In this document: piece after piece, positions 9,287 to 19,552 of the stretch
Numbering within the stretch: the first letter of the stretch is position 1
Layout: every line of letters starts with the position of its first letter
NCBI GenBank assembly: GCA_905250885.1
Contig: CAJNOQ010003198.1
Coordinates: forward strand, 1-21,050
Length of the DNA stretch: 21,050 nt
Direction of reading: 5' to 3'
Origin: Didymodactylos carnosus
Taxonomy: Eukaryota > Rotifera > Eurotatoria > Philodinida > Philodinidae
Made by a program: the position numbers and the translations under genes
Notes under the pieces: generated by a model
What the model was told of the DNA's origin: nothing
Databases searched by the model: none
The model's input: only the letters and a program-made list of their open reading frames with translations

Positions 9287-9350
9287 CAACGAAAGTCATT
9301 TTCAAAATCTTTCCCTAAAGCAGATTTTTTAGGAGACCTTTGAAAAACCA
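9133..9350 (+). repeat. Left terminal inverted repeat of the mariner-type element
   Basis: Pairs with 10240-10417. After AAGCTAGAATCT the copy is interrupted by N plus about 42 bases that match 8926-8978 in reverse, then resumes with TGCATCTTGTCACAACG. Confidence 0.85.
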
Positions 9351-9351
9351 T

Positions 9352-9863
9352 ATTTACATATGCATCATTACTGATAATGCCACATGGCATAATGAGCAGA
9401 CAGATGAGACAAAATTACCAAAGCAAGCATAGAAAAAGGTAGAGATTATACAATGGTTAGATGATCATAAGGTGCCTTATTTGAATTATACTATACTACA
9501 GCAGAATTAGTCGAGCTAGCAGTTGCTTATGGACCAGAAAAGAAATTTAAAGTTGATGAGGCGGCGAAAGAATTCAAAGTTGAGATGCTACGATTACCGA
9601 TAAAGCATTGTGTTCTCAACCTGATAGAATTAGCCTGGGCCGAGCTCAAATATTTTATTCAAAATAAGAATAATAATTTTACTCTTACAGATATTACGAC
9701 ATTATCTCAAGCACACATGGCTGCATGTTCCATAGAATTAATAGCGCGTTTTATACAGCATGCACAAAACTATGCGGAAACATTCAGAGCGGCAGATAAG
9801 GTAGCTGAAGAAATGGACAAATACATAATAGAAGATGATTTGGAATATGACACAGATGGATAA
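9352..9863 (+). pseudogene. Broken Tc1/mariner-type DDE transposase, C-terminal part
   Basis: The remnant begins with IYICIITDNATWHNE, where the D of TDNA (9373-9375) matches the second catalytic Asp region of IS630/Tc1/mariner transposases. A TAG stop follows at 9430-9432 and a frameshift between about 9485 and 9500. The second frame then reads TTAELVELAV...VEMLRLP and continues as an open stretch from 9585 to 9863: LPIKHCVLNLIELAWAELK, where family members usually carry ...HCxxNPIExxWAxxK. The Pro of NPIE is Leu here, but the catalytic Glu is kept. It ends in an acidic tail (EDDLEYDTDG) and AATAAA follows at 9908-9913. One stop, one frameshift and loss of the N-terminal half make it nonfunctional. 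Confidence 0.85.
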
Positions 9864-10239
9864 CAGTTTCGTTTCATTCATATTTATGTAACATTATAAT
9901 AATTTGAAATAAAATTAAGTAGTTTCAAGATAGCACAGCAGTTATAACAGCTTAGGTTGAGTACAGGTTTCGATAGTTCATCTGTAAAAACGTTTTTAAA
10001 TCGTTAAACAGAGACTGCTACAAGACTCAACGTGGTCGATAATTCCTGTCTAGAGTCATTTGTGAGGTTCCCACGTGTGAGAAAAGACCAGTTCTGGGAC
10101 TCCCAGAAAATTCGATGCCAGGCCTAAGCGATCGAAGATGACAGTCTCGCTTAACTCCCATTTTGAAGAGGACACTTTGAACTATCTATCCATGAAAAAA
10201 AATCAAACCATTTGTATTTCAAGTTTTTGAGTAATGACC

Positions 10240-10417
10240 TGGTTTTTCAAAGGTTTCCTAAAAAATCTGCTTTAGGGAAAGATTTTGAAAATGACTTTCG
10301 TTGTGAAAAGATGCAGTTAGATTCTAGCTTTCGATTAGTGAAGACCGCAAGCATCTACCACTTTTCTGTCAAACGTTATTCAAAAATATCCGAGTCCATT
10401 CTTTTTTTTACCGACAA
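10240..10417 (-). repeat. Right terminal inverted repeat of the mariner-type element
   Basis: Uninterrupted 178-bp partner of 9133-9350; outer end ACCGACAA followed by TA. Confidence 0.85.
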
Positions 10418-11419
10418 TAGCTCTAGAAATGAAACACTACTGGCACTTAAGTCACTTGATTATAAGTAAGCTCTCATACTGAACAGGTGACAAGGTGCAG
10501 TTTGCATTTACCTATCTGTATAGAGTTTCCTACAAGGCCTCCTACAAAGAAAGCTTTTGACCAGACGTGAAAAAATGTTGGCTGTTGTACCCCTAGGTGG
10601 TTAAGGTTTGGGAAAACAAGAATCCCCAGGAGTTGATGTGCAGTTTTTGAGGCGACGGGATCTTCAGATTGCCTGTTTCTGAAGACTAATCGTAAGTTCA
10701 GCCAGAGAATTTTTTAGTAAAAAAAGCACTAAAATTTATAACTTGTAGACGGAGAAAAATATCATATTCGGAATAACTTTCTAAGGAGAACTAAGATCGT
10801 TAACAGACTATTGTTAGTACTACCGGATGACTATAGTCAAATCCTTGCGACTTTTACATCATTTAATACTGAATGAAAGTATCCTGAGATGTTTTTATTT
10901 CACATGCAAAGTAAATACTACAGATATAAATATATCTGTAGTATTTACCTTGTATATCAAATAACATAAAAAGCAGGCAAAAGATGCACGTGAAAGGGAA
11001 CAGTTTCAATTAGTTCCCCAATCTGACCTTAAAAGTTCAATAAAGTAATCACATCATAGAAGCAAATTCCGTAGCGAAGATCAAGTGAAATTTCAAACGA
11101 CGATTATTATAGGTGCATTTTATTTTAAATTAGAAATTATTTGCTAATGAGAGAAAAAAGAAAGGATATAAGTGCTTTTCATTCTTCTGAACATATTTGA
11201 AAAGACAAAAAACGGGAAGGTGTTTGCTTGTTTTGTATCATAAAACAGAAGAATTTTATAACAACATGACGAGAGCGAGAGAGAAACGACGCGATTATAC
11301 TGCTAATTTGTATAGACATAGATACAACGTACCATCGGAAAAAATGCTTAGAATTTTAAAAAAAAGAACAATCCATCGGTCATGTACGAATATATAAATA
11401 ATAACATTGTCAATTTTAT
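10418..11419. other. Spacer between transposon and first troponin I gene
   Basis: No supported gene. It holds one strong hairpin at 10907-10952 (separate entry). Other open frames (for example 11197-11397) start with a non-ATG codon or show no family features. No canonical minus-strand AATAAA was found close behind the troponin I stop at 11420. Confidence 0.5.
10907..10952. repeat. Near-perfect palindrome (hairpin)
   Basis: 10911-10948 has 18-bp arms, GTAAATACTACAGATATA and its exact complement, around a 2-base spacer. One mismatch further out, three more pairs extend it to 10907-10952. It could be a cruciform-prone site, the footprint of a small foldback element or a hairpin RNA; the near-absent loop is too short for a normal microRNA precursor. 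Confidence 0.8.
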
Positions 11420-13545
11420 CTATGCTTCGTCTTCTTCTTTATGTTCTTTGGCTGATTTTAATTGTACTTGTTCACGAAAATTAACTTTATCTTCTTCTTT
11501 TTCTTCTTTGAGCGCAAATTTATTTTTTTCACTCTTTTTCAAATTAGCCATTGAAACAAAATCTGGTTCTTCTTCTTTTTGTTTTTTGATTTTGTTCATT
11601 CTATAAATAACAGTATATTGAAAGTTATAGCTAATATTGTTTAGCAAGATCTACACAACTTACTTTTGTTCCGTTTTTGATACTTTTTTCAATGATGGTT
11701 TAACAAATTTACCTTTGATATCATTTATTTTTATTGTTAATTCGTTGATCTAAACAGTTTCACGTTTGTTACTCGTGAATATACTAGAAAATATAGACGA
11801 TATTACTTACATCATAATCTTGTTTACGAATTTTAATTTCCAAATCATAGCGTGTTTCCTCATTTTGTTGTACTTGTTGTTGTAATTCTTTGCAAAATGC
11901 CAGTATATTCGCTACAAGAAGAAGAAATGATAAGAAAAAAATGATCAAAGTGTTATCTCCTACCATCGCTTTGTGATGCAAAATCTGGCAATGGTTTAAT
12001 ATGTTGTTCAATATAATGTTTCCGTGCTTCTAAACGTTTTTGTTGTTCACCTTTGATATTTTCTGTAGCCATTTTCATGATCAAAAGCTGAATAAAAAAT
12101 GTTTAAATTTCATGTTCTTTGGATATTGTTCAATATCATCCTGACTTACCCGTAATTTACGTTTTTTTTCCGGTGTGAGGGCGAACCGCTTCTTTTTTTC
12201 AGCGGCTTCACGCGCCTCTTGCCGTTTACGTTCACGGTCAGCTTTCTTGCGTGCTTTCTTTTCATCCTCGGTGAGTGGTCGATCCTAAAATAATACGTAT
12301 TTGAGTTGAGAGTAACACGTGTTAAATTACTATATAGTTACAGAACTGATTGAGTAATGTTTAATCGAGACATTTCGCATGCGCATTCAACACAAATACG
12401 TTGCGTACTAAATCACCCAACATCGAATTTTATAATCAATATCGTGCAGTATTCGATGGTAGCAGCTTTTATTTTAGCAACCAATTGCCAGATAACTAGA
12501 AATTTTCGTCTAACTAAGAAATTACGCCATCTCTTTAGATTCGATCAAATGAATGTTACTTCAGTTGATTATTAAAGGAGTACAAAAAGAGCAATAACTG
12601 TTCAATATTCATTAAACTACTGGAAAATATTTTGAATATAATATGTAGCTCATCTTCAACTGTTAATAGAAATAAAGTACGTTTCAGAAGAATATCAGTG
12701 ACATCTATTGAATGGAAGCACTGTACATGATTATCTGTTTTTTATGTAAGCTAGCTTTTTAAATTACGTTTTTGAATCAACTAAACAATTTATTTAATAA
12801 AGAATAATCGTTTTTTTTAGTTATTATAAGCTAGTTATTAAGAGAAGAATAAAGATTTGTTTGTGTCCAAACTCAACATAGAGAAGAAATTGATGATAAA
12901 TGTTGATGATAAATGTTACCAGTATATTGATAGTCGTGCAGCTAACCATGCATTTTGCATTAACATATTTTCTGCGCAATAACATGACAAATTTAGTGTG
13001 TGTATTCAAATGATTCTAGATTATTGATACTTGTACAAAAGATATAGTTTAAAGTTCTCGTCGAGGACTATATATGTACATATATATCGCTAATACTTGC
13101 TATCGAAAAAAAAAAATTAATTTACGTATTCCATACAAAACTTTTAAGCGAATTTACGTAACTGAACAGAAAGAATAGATTTTCTAAATGTTGAGAAAAA
13201 TGAAGTTCAGTGGATAGTTTTATATTGGCAATAAAATTTGAGACTACTATAAAAATTTTACTAATAACTAAAGAAAAAGTTAAATTTAAACTGTCTTTTA
13301 CTTCTATTCGAATAGATATTGAGTTATTGATTCATTTGTATGACTTGTTTTAAAAGCATAAAGTTGAATATTTGAAGTGTGCGTGCAATCATTCTCCCAT
13401 TTATGTTCATGCTTTAATTGAATAATTAATGAATTGTTTCATGCACATAAAATATCAAAACATTTTAAATATTGAATATAAATAAAAGTTTGAATATGAT
13501 ATATCTATTGAATTTCATGCTTAGAACTTTTACCTCGTCAGCCAT
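11420..13545 (-). CDS. Troponin I, paralogue 1
   Basis: Six coding exons on the minus strand: 13534-13545, 12150-12284, 11964-12087, 11811-11911, 11664-11749 and 11420-11600, encoding 212 residues. All introns are GT...AG; phases are 0, 0, 1, 0, 2. The protein opens MADE, then a Lys/Arg/Glu-rich helix (TEDEKKARKKADRERKRQEA, residues 9-28), then FALTPEKKRKLRLLIMKMA, the troponin T/C-binding region of invertebrate troponin I. Residues 92-124 form the coiled-coil segment ending YDLEIKIRKQDYD. Residues 125-153 (INELTIKINDIKGKFVKPSL then KKVSKTEQK) match the conserved inhibitory/actin-binding region. Troponin I holds tropomyosin-actin off until calcium binds troponin C. The acidic tail ends KEHKEEDEA. 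Compared with paralogue 2, residues 50-124 differ most. It may serve a different muscle or stage. Confidence 0.93.
12285..13533 (-). other. Intron 1 of troponin I paralogue 1 (1249 bp)
   Basis: The donor is GAG|GTAAAAG and the acceptor ATTATTTTAG|GAT. It is about twenty times longer than the other introns of this gene (52-63 bp). First introns of muscle genes often carry enhancers, but no specific site can be named. It contains a small tandem doubling TTGATGATAAATG at about 12891-12916 and AT-rich low-complexity runs. Confidence 0.75.
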
Positions 13546-13580
13546 TTTTATCCTATTAATTAACAGTTAGTATACTCGTT
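13546..13580 (-). promoter_or_regulatory. Candidate branch point and acceptor before troponin I paralogue 1
   Basis: On the minus strand TACTAAC (13572-13566), the strongest branch-point consensus, is followed by TGTTAATTAATAG with AG at 13554-13553, seven bases before the ATG. This looks like the 3' end of a 5' untranslated intron or a spliced-leader acceptor. Confidence 0.45.
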
Positions 13581-15542
13581 GTGTATCTATCTTTCTTGTG
13601 TATTGAAACACAAACGACCAAGGATTTTGACGTCGAATAGATATGTATGTATATAGCTGCTATTATTATTATTATTTCCTTCCCCCTCTAAAAAAAAAAG
13701 GAAAAGAGTTCTATTCTAGAAATAAAACGTACATGACATTGATTTTCTGCTGTAAATATATACAAAACCAACATACATACACATCATTCAGTGTGTAATA
13801 TAATACTAGAGGACCAGAAGAGAAGAGAGAAAAGATGCTTTTTGGGAAAAGAAGAAAAAGAAAAAAAATAGAGAACTTGGTTACATTTGTTGTGAAATAA
13901 TCAAAGTTATTTTCTCTACCACATGAAAACGAGAATATAAATGTCTACAATGCGATTATAATAGTTATCATGTTTATTGTTCGATAGAAGAAGAAAAGCA
14001 AACCAAAAAAAGATTTTGTTGTACAAAATATATCTCTATGGAAAAATTAGACTATATTTCGATCTGAGCTTGTATTCTTGCACAAATTTAAGATCTTGAA
14101 CAAGATTCTTTTTCTGAAAAAAAAACATTTGAGATTTATATTAGAAAAGACATACATCTTACAAGAAGAAATTTACTTTTACTTTGAATTGTACACGTTA
14201 AGTTGTATCATTAGTTTAACTGTAAAGCTTAATATAACTAAGATTCTTTGTTTCTTTTATGCCCAGAAGTGAAAAAAAAGAACAGAAACTGCGCAATATG
14301 TACAACTTATTGTCTTTATTGTATTCCACATATCTCTACATATGATCCCAAAAAAGAAAAAAAAAATAGAAAGATATTTTTCTCAAGTAATGGGAAAAAT
14401 AAATGTGGACGAAAAAAAGTTGTACAAGGTTATTTTTGTACACAATATTGCCTAGGCTTTTTTTAGATGAAAGCAAAAATGATCGTAATCAATAGTTAAT
14501 TAAAGAAGTATGACGACATAATTCTAAATAAAAAATTGACGTTTAATTTAAAATTTTCACAGTTCAGCAATTAAAAATTATTCAGAATATTTGCTTTTAA
14601 AAACAAAGAGTTTGCGATAATACACTCTAATCTTGGATAAATTTTTTCTGTAATATTATTTTGGAGAAAGAAAGAAAAGAATATCTACCTAAAGAAAGTG
14701 GGTATAATATCTTATAGTAATCTATTTTCAATAAAACTCGAGCTGTTTTCTTATATTTTTCTCTTCTATATTAGAATAACGATCTTGAATAACCCAAATT
14801 TATTATATGATGAAAATTCTATAGATATACAACTGTACGGACGTTTTTACTTCGTTTTTTGTCACACACACAAACAGAATGGGAGATAAATAATGAGGTG
14901 TAAGCAGATGTATAATATGTACGGGGGTGAGAAAATATTATTGTCACAAAAACTGGTTCCACGACGTCTAACGTAACAAGAAATTGAAATACCAGAAAAA
15001 AATAATATCATATTATTATACAGTTTGAAAAAATGATGAAAAAACGTTTTAAAAGATTTATTGATGTAACATTAAAAACGAAATTGTGATATTATTTGTA
15101 GGGATAAAATTTGAAAAATGCTTGGTTTTAATGGAAAAAATGATCTACTTGAGAATGCTCATTATGCAGAATATAAATGGAATATGATATTTATTCTTTT
15201 CATCAATACGCATAACTGTTTAGATTGACATTTGTTTTGTTCATAGTTGTTGTTTGTCTACTAACACATTCAACTAACTCAATCATGTTGTGCAATATAC
15301 ATATACACATCCATAATGGCCCTCTTTTCTTTATTGTGCTCAGACATCATCAACATATGTTCAGTCATATAGGAAAAAATATTCTGTTTAGCAAAAAGAT
15401 TATTATTAGTTCATGGAAAAGTACTTATTGAAAAATAGATAGATAAGGAAATTAATCAAAATCAGGAGAAGGAGAAGATGGAAATGATATGTGAAACAAT
15501 CAATAGTCAGTAGAAGTACAGCGAACTACATCAGAGAACACT
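13581..15542. other. Low-complexity spacer upstream of troponin I paralogue 1
   Basis: About 2 kb with many A- and T-runs, a TAT/ATT triplet run near 13660-13677, and purine runs (13815-13870). Short open frames here (for example the cysteine-containing 72-codon frame at 14248-14466) have no family features. The minus-strand promoter of paralogue 1 should lie near its left edge but I cannot place a TATA box with confidence in DNA this AT-rich. Confidence 0.5.
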
Positions 15543-16864
15543 GTTAAAAAATCGTTGTTCTTCGGTCTTTCAGAGAACTAGCTGAAGAGTTCATATTAGT
15601 TCTTTGAAACTTAAAGAACAAATATTCCGCTTTTCAACTGATTTTTCAGTTTTTTAACGGTTTGAGTTCTTCAAATGAATTTTGTTATTCAACAATCGAG
15701 TTCTTCGACTGTATGAAGAACTCAACTATTATGTCGGGTTCTCTGGAAATCTCAAATCTACAAAAAGGCAACGAAAATGTACAGCTGTGCTAGGGAAGGC
15801 GTGTGACCTCAACGTTATTTTGTCAAGCTTCTAAGGATTGAGCGGTGACAGAATAGAATGAGTCAGCGAAAAAATGAGTAGAAAAGGAGTTTGTCTTTAA
15901 TTTTAATTTTGGTATTGAAAACTTCTTGCTTAAGTTTAAGCGGAATGTTTTCTGGATGAATGCAAGACTATCTCTCTTCATTTTCCGAGTTTTTCATTTT
16001 TAGCAAAGATTTCGTTTAGTGATAACCTTTTTCTCTGGTTTAAGTTCTAATCCATCCAATGATAAATTTTAAATTAAGAAAGAATTTTATTTTATTCTCG
16101 TGCCAACAGTTTCACCCCTCCTCCTACCTGAAGTGCATACAAAACTTGAGTTTTCAAATTAGAAGTCTGTTTGGAAAGAGGCCTGATTTAACTTAAGTAA
16201 CTGCATTTACGTTAGCTTAACGTTGATTTTCCATCAAGTTTTCTAGAAAGAAGAGAAGCTTCAGCAACTAGATAGATCATCCGACATTTAATAACTTCAC
16301 TTTACCTTAGGCCTCGGTTTTCGGTCGTAGATACTTAAAAACGGTGCCACTAGTTTATGAGGAAAAAGTTTCTTTTCGGAAAGATTCTGTAGGAGAAAGC
16401 CAGATGTTTAATTGTCATATCCAAAGGTCCCAGCTGAGGCGCAATAATCAACTTCAGTAGAGCAGAAAAACGCGTTGACTGTGCTGGCGTCTCAGCTGGG
16501 ATCCCTGGCCATATCTTCCGTCTCAATTTAAAGCGGTCTTTCAGCCAAAAAATCAAAGTTTAAAACCAAGTTCGTCAGTAAATTTGAACTTCTTTGACCA
16601 GCAGATCTTAAAGCAAATGTCCCTCCAAATGCTCCCTGCTGGAATGAAAAACAGAACATAATTTCTTCCAAATGTGAGTTCTTAACTTTTTTTGCTGCTA
16701 ATAAAAGCTGAGTTTTTCGAAGAACAAATGTACTCCAGCGAGAGCTGTAGGACTGAAGAACTAAAAATGAGTTCTACACAAAGTCAAAGAATTCATCTTC
16801 ACATATTTTCAAAGAACTCATATCTGATCTGTGTAGGAGCAAATGAAAAACACGATTTCTGAAC
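15543..16864. mobile_element. Possible 1.3-kb non-coding element with degenerate inverted ends
   Basis: The left end (GTTAAAAAATCGTTGTTCTTC) and the reverse complement of the right end (GTTCAGAAATCGTGTTTTTC) agree at most positions, and further in both carry AGTTCTTTGAAA and repeated GTTCTTC motifs. The inside is less AT-rich than its surroundings and contains an inverted pair GTCCCAGCTGAGGCGC / GCGTCTCAGCTGGGAT (about 16427-16442 and 16487-16502). No transposase is visible and no clear target duplication was found, so the call is tentative. Confidence 0.35.
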
Positions 16865-16979
16865 CGAACAACTATCAACATCTTTCGATATATTATTATT
16901 CAATTCATTTTAATAGCATGATTGCTACACTCACTCTCTGCTCTTTCACTATATGATTTTGAAATTTAATAATATTTCG

Positions 16980-17171
16980 CTAATTCGTTTTTGTATCTAC
17001 AGTGACTGTTAATGCACCATTGGTATTGCACAGATAGGAGAAGCCGGATGAAGTTTGAAAAGAAACGTTGTGACTCATTGGATATTGATAGCGAAAACGA
17101 AGAATACAGACTTTCAAGTTCAGATAATACACGGTGAACATATCGGTGAACTCAGACAAAACTTCTTCCAT
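16980..17171 (-). CDS. Small unrecognised coding-like frame behind troponin I paralogue 2
   Basis: A 63-codon frame starting at ATG (MEEVLSEFTDMFTVYYLNLK) with more balanced base use than its surroundings. It ends LTVTVDTKTN. A CTGTAG just before the last few codons could be a splice acceptor instead, so it may be part of a larger spliced or decayed gene. It matches no family I know. It lies 163 bp beyond the stop of troponin I paralogue 2 on the same strand. Confidence 0.25.
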   Translation of the reverse strand: MEEVLSEFTDMFTVYYLNLKVCILRFRYQYPMSHNVSFQTSSGFSYLCNTNGALTVTVDTKTN

Positions 17172-17315
17172 TTTGAGTACTGGAAAATATGTTTGTTTTT
17201 CCTTCTTTATTAAACAAAGCCGACGTTTTCGAATGGAAGGCAGGTAATTTTTAATGGTTTAATTAATGGAACACAAAAAAATTGGACAAACACTACACGG
17301 AATCGTATGTGTGTA

Positions 17316-17321
17316 TTTATT
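17316..17321 (-). terminator. Poly(A) signal of troponin I paralogue 2
   Basis: AATAAA on the minus strand, 13 bases past the TAA stop (17335-17337). Confidence 0.6.
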
Positions 17322-17334
17322 AGTATCAATTTTG

Positions 17335-18779
17335 TTAATCTTCCTCTTCGACTTTATGTTCTTTGGCTGATTTTAATTGTACTTGTTCACGAAAATTAAC
17401 CTTTTCTTCGTCTTTTTCTTCAGTGTTTAAGGCAAATTTTGGTTTATTGGATGCTTTTAATACTGAACGAAAATCCATTTCTTCTTCTTTCGGTTTTTGT
17501 AGTTTAAGCATTCTATAAAAATTCATAGTTTGAAACTGTTATTGCTACTATTTTTAGAGAAAAACGGGCATACTTCTGTTCTGTTTTCGACACCTTTTTG
17601 AGTATTGGTTTGATAAATTTTCCTTTGATATCATTCACCTTAATTGTTAGCTCGTTGATCTAAAAATAGGACGAGAAGAGACTATGATAAAGTGTAAAAG
17701 ACAAGTTACTTATACATACGTCATAGTCTTGTTTTCGAATTTTCATTTCAAGATCATATTCTGCTTCTTCTTGTTCAGTCAATTGTTTATGCAATTCTTT
17801 CAATAATGATACAAGATGAGCTAAAACAAAACAGTACACTATGTGAGTATGTAAGTCGTATCCTTATGAATTGTCCGATGTGCTCAGTTTTGTTTCACAG
17901 CATTTCATTCCAGATGTCAGAATGATATAGTATATCAGACGTCGCTACTGGTAATGTAATTTGTTGTTACCTTCTGTTAAACTATTAAAATCTGTTGGTA
18001 ATGCTGTAACTCGTTCTTCAATATAATTTTTTCTCGCTTCTAAACGTTGTTGGGCAGCATTCTTTAAATTATCTGTAGCCATTTTCATAATGAGTAACTG
18101 ATGTAACACAAAAATATATGTTATATTATAACGAAAAAAAACTGTTAATACTTACCCTTAATTTTCGTTTTTTTTCCGGTGTTAAACCAAATCGTTTTTT
18201 TTTCTCGGCCACATCGCGAGCTTCTTGTCGTTTACGCTCACGTTCCGCTTTCTTACGCGCTTTCTTCTCATCTTCGGTTAATCCCTAAACACAATGATAG
18301 AAATTAAGTCATTAACTAATTGATGAACTGAAACTGAATGCCCGCTCTGCTGCTGTATCTTAAATACTTTGTACGGTATCGTCCCGATTCGTCGACAAAT
18401 CGGACACTTCAAAGAATATACATCAAAGAATTTCAAAGGCGGGAGGGGCGGTGTGAGAGTGAGTGTCGACGAATCGGGACTGAATCCTTTGTACTAACAA
18501 TATTCTTATAGAGATTTACTTACTCGACTGAGATGTTCTTGATGATAGACATCTGACTCTTATACATTACCTTCCCTGGAAGACAACGGGATTAATTTGA
18601 CTATAGAAACTATTTTATCAAAGTCCAGTATCACTACGGAACGAAAACGATGCTCTATTATAGTCTCGCTATTGGCAAATTCTAATAAAATATAAAAGGT
18701 ACGTTAATCTGTTTTTTTCAGTCAAGTTTCTAAAAATGATGACGATACATTATCAAATAAACAGTACCTCATCCGCCAT
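17335..18779 (-). CDS. Troponin I, paralogue 2
   Basis: Six coding exons on the minus strand: 18768-18779, 18156-18284, 17971-18097, 17720-17820, 17574-17659 and 17335-17512, encoding 210 residues. Intron positions and phases (0, 0, 1, 0, 2) are the same as in paralogue 1, which proves common descent by duplication. The order of regions is also the same: MADE; a charged helix (GLTEDEKKARKKAERERKRQ); FGLTPEKKRKLRLLIMKMA; a coiled-coil segment with KELHKQLTEQEEAEYDLEMK (about residues 96-115); the inhibitory region INDIKGKF-type (here VNDIKGKFIKPILKKVSK) at about 131-148; and an acidic tail KEHKVEEED. Length fits invertebrate troponin I (about 180-210). Role: the inhibitory subunit of the thin-filament switch, with troponin T, troponin C and tropomyosin. 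Intron 1 (483 bp) carries a miniature transposon and intron 3 is enlarged (150 bp against 52 bp). Confidence 0.94.
18367..18494. mobile_element. 112-bp miniature inverted-repeat element in troponin I intron 1
   Basis: The element (18375-18486) is flanked by CTTTGTAC on both sides (18367-18374 and 18487-18494), a perfect 8-bp target duplication. Its ends carry the inverted pair GTCCCGATTCGTCGAC (18381-18396) and GTCGACGAATCGGGAC (18465-18480), 16 of 16 matching. An 8-bp duplication points to the hAT or P-like class. The middle contains a G-rich stretch (GGCGGGAGGGGCGG), unusual for this window. No coding capacity. Confidence 0.7.
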
Positions 18780-19552
18780 GATTTGATTATAGTTTAATTA
18801 TAAATTTAATATAATACGTGTGAGATGATGACACTTATTTTTGTGTAGCCAAGAAAAAAGTGAGCTCTTCTTCTTTTCCTATTTATTATATGTACAATCT
18901 ATATACGATCACTTTTCTAATAACATCTACATCATTATAAAACAAAAAAGATGAGAAAATACCACAACGACAAATATGTTTCTAGACGGAAAACACCATC
19001 GACGTATACAAATATTTATTATATACATATGAAATCATTAAAAAGTTTGCTTATGCATACCTATATTTGTACAGTCGCAAGTGTATAGAAAGAAGAAAGA
19101 AAGCTAGATCATACACATATAGAATTCTTTTGTTCTATAGTACCATTTATCTTATTCTTTTAGTCACCCAGCCTTTCATACGGTATAATAAAAACGGAAA
19201 AAAACAAGTTTCTGATTCCTGTCGCGTGTCGTTTACAACAATATCTGCTCAAATAAGCATATATTTTAGAATTAATTTAATGGCTTTGAAGTTAATTGAT
19301 GTTTCACCCTCTAAGACTTTTCTGTAAACAAAAATCGAAACGATATTGAATGAGATTTTCTTACGTGTACAAAAATAAGAGTGTTCTATCTGCGTTGGCT
19401 AGCCTTTTAGCTTGAAAAATGTGTCTCGTCGAATAAAAGTGCCTCACTGTGGGTTATTTTAAGCGTTTCATCCATCGCACTTGTTTTTTCTTAGTGTGTT
19501 CAAAATATTTTGATTCCGAAGCTCAATTTTGTTTAAACTTGAAAAATTTATT
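18780..19552. other. Upstream region of troponin I paralogue 2
   Basis: AT-rich, with purine-rich runs (AGAAAGAAGAAAGAAAG near 19087). The promoter of paralogue 2 should lie at its left part, but no site is distinctive. An 86-codon plus-strand frame (19067-19327) starts with TTG and resembles nothing. Confidence 0.5.

Larger units (their letters stand above)
9131..10419. mobile_element. Decayed Tc1/mariner (IS630 superfamily) transposon
   Basis: The element spans 9133-10417 (1285 bp) and is flanked by TA on both sides (9131-9132, 10418-10419), the target duplication of this superfamily. Its ends read TTGTCGGTAAAAAAAA inward. The inverted repeats are long, 9133-9350 on the left and 10240-10417 on the right; they match closely except for about 40 bp of extra sequence in the left one. 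Inside is a broken C-terminal part of the transposase. The N-terminal DNA-binding part and first catalytic Asp are missing, since the coding remnant starts right at the left repeat. It is therefore immobile by itself. Confidence 0.85.

Noticed and set aside
12357-13009. Small open frames inside intron 1 of troponin I paralogue 1
   Set aside because: No domains, AT-driven composition, and they lie within a well-supported intron.
14248-14466. Cysteine-containing 72-codon frame
   Set aside because: Lies in low-complexity DNA; the cysteines show no regular spacing and lysine runs come from A-tracts.
16350-16556. 68-codon minus-strand frame in the possible repeat element
   Set aside because: No transposase-like motif and no family resemblance.
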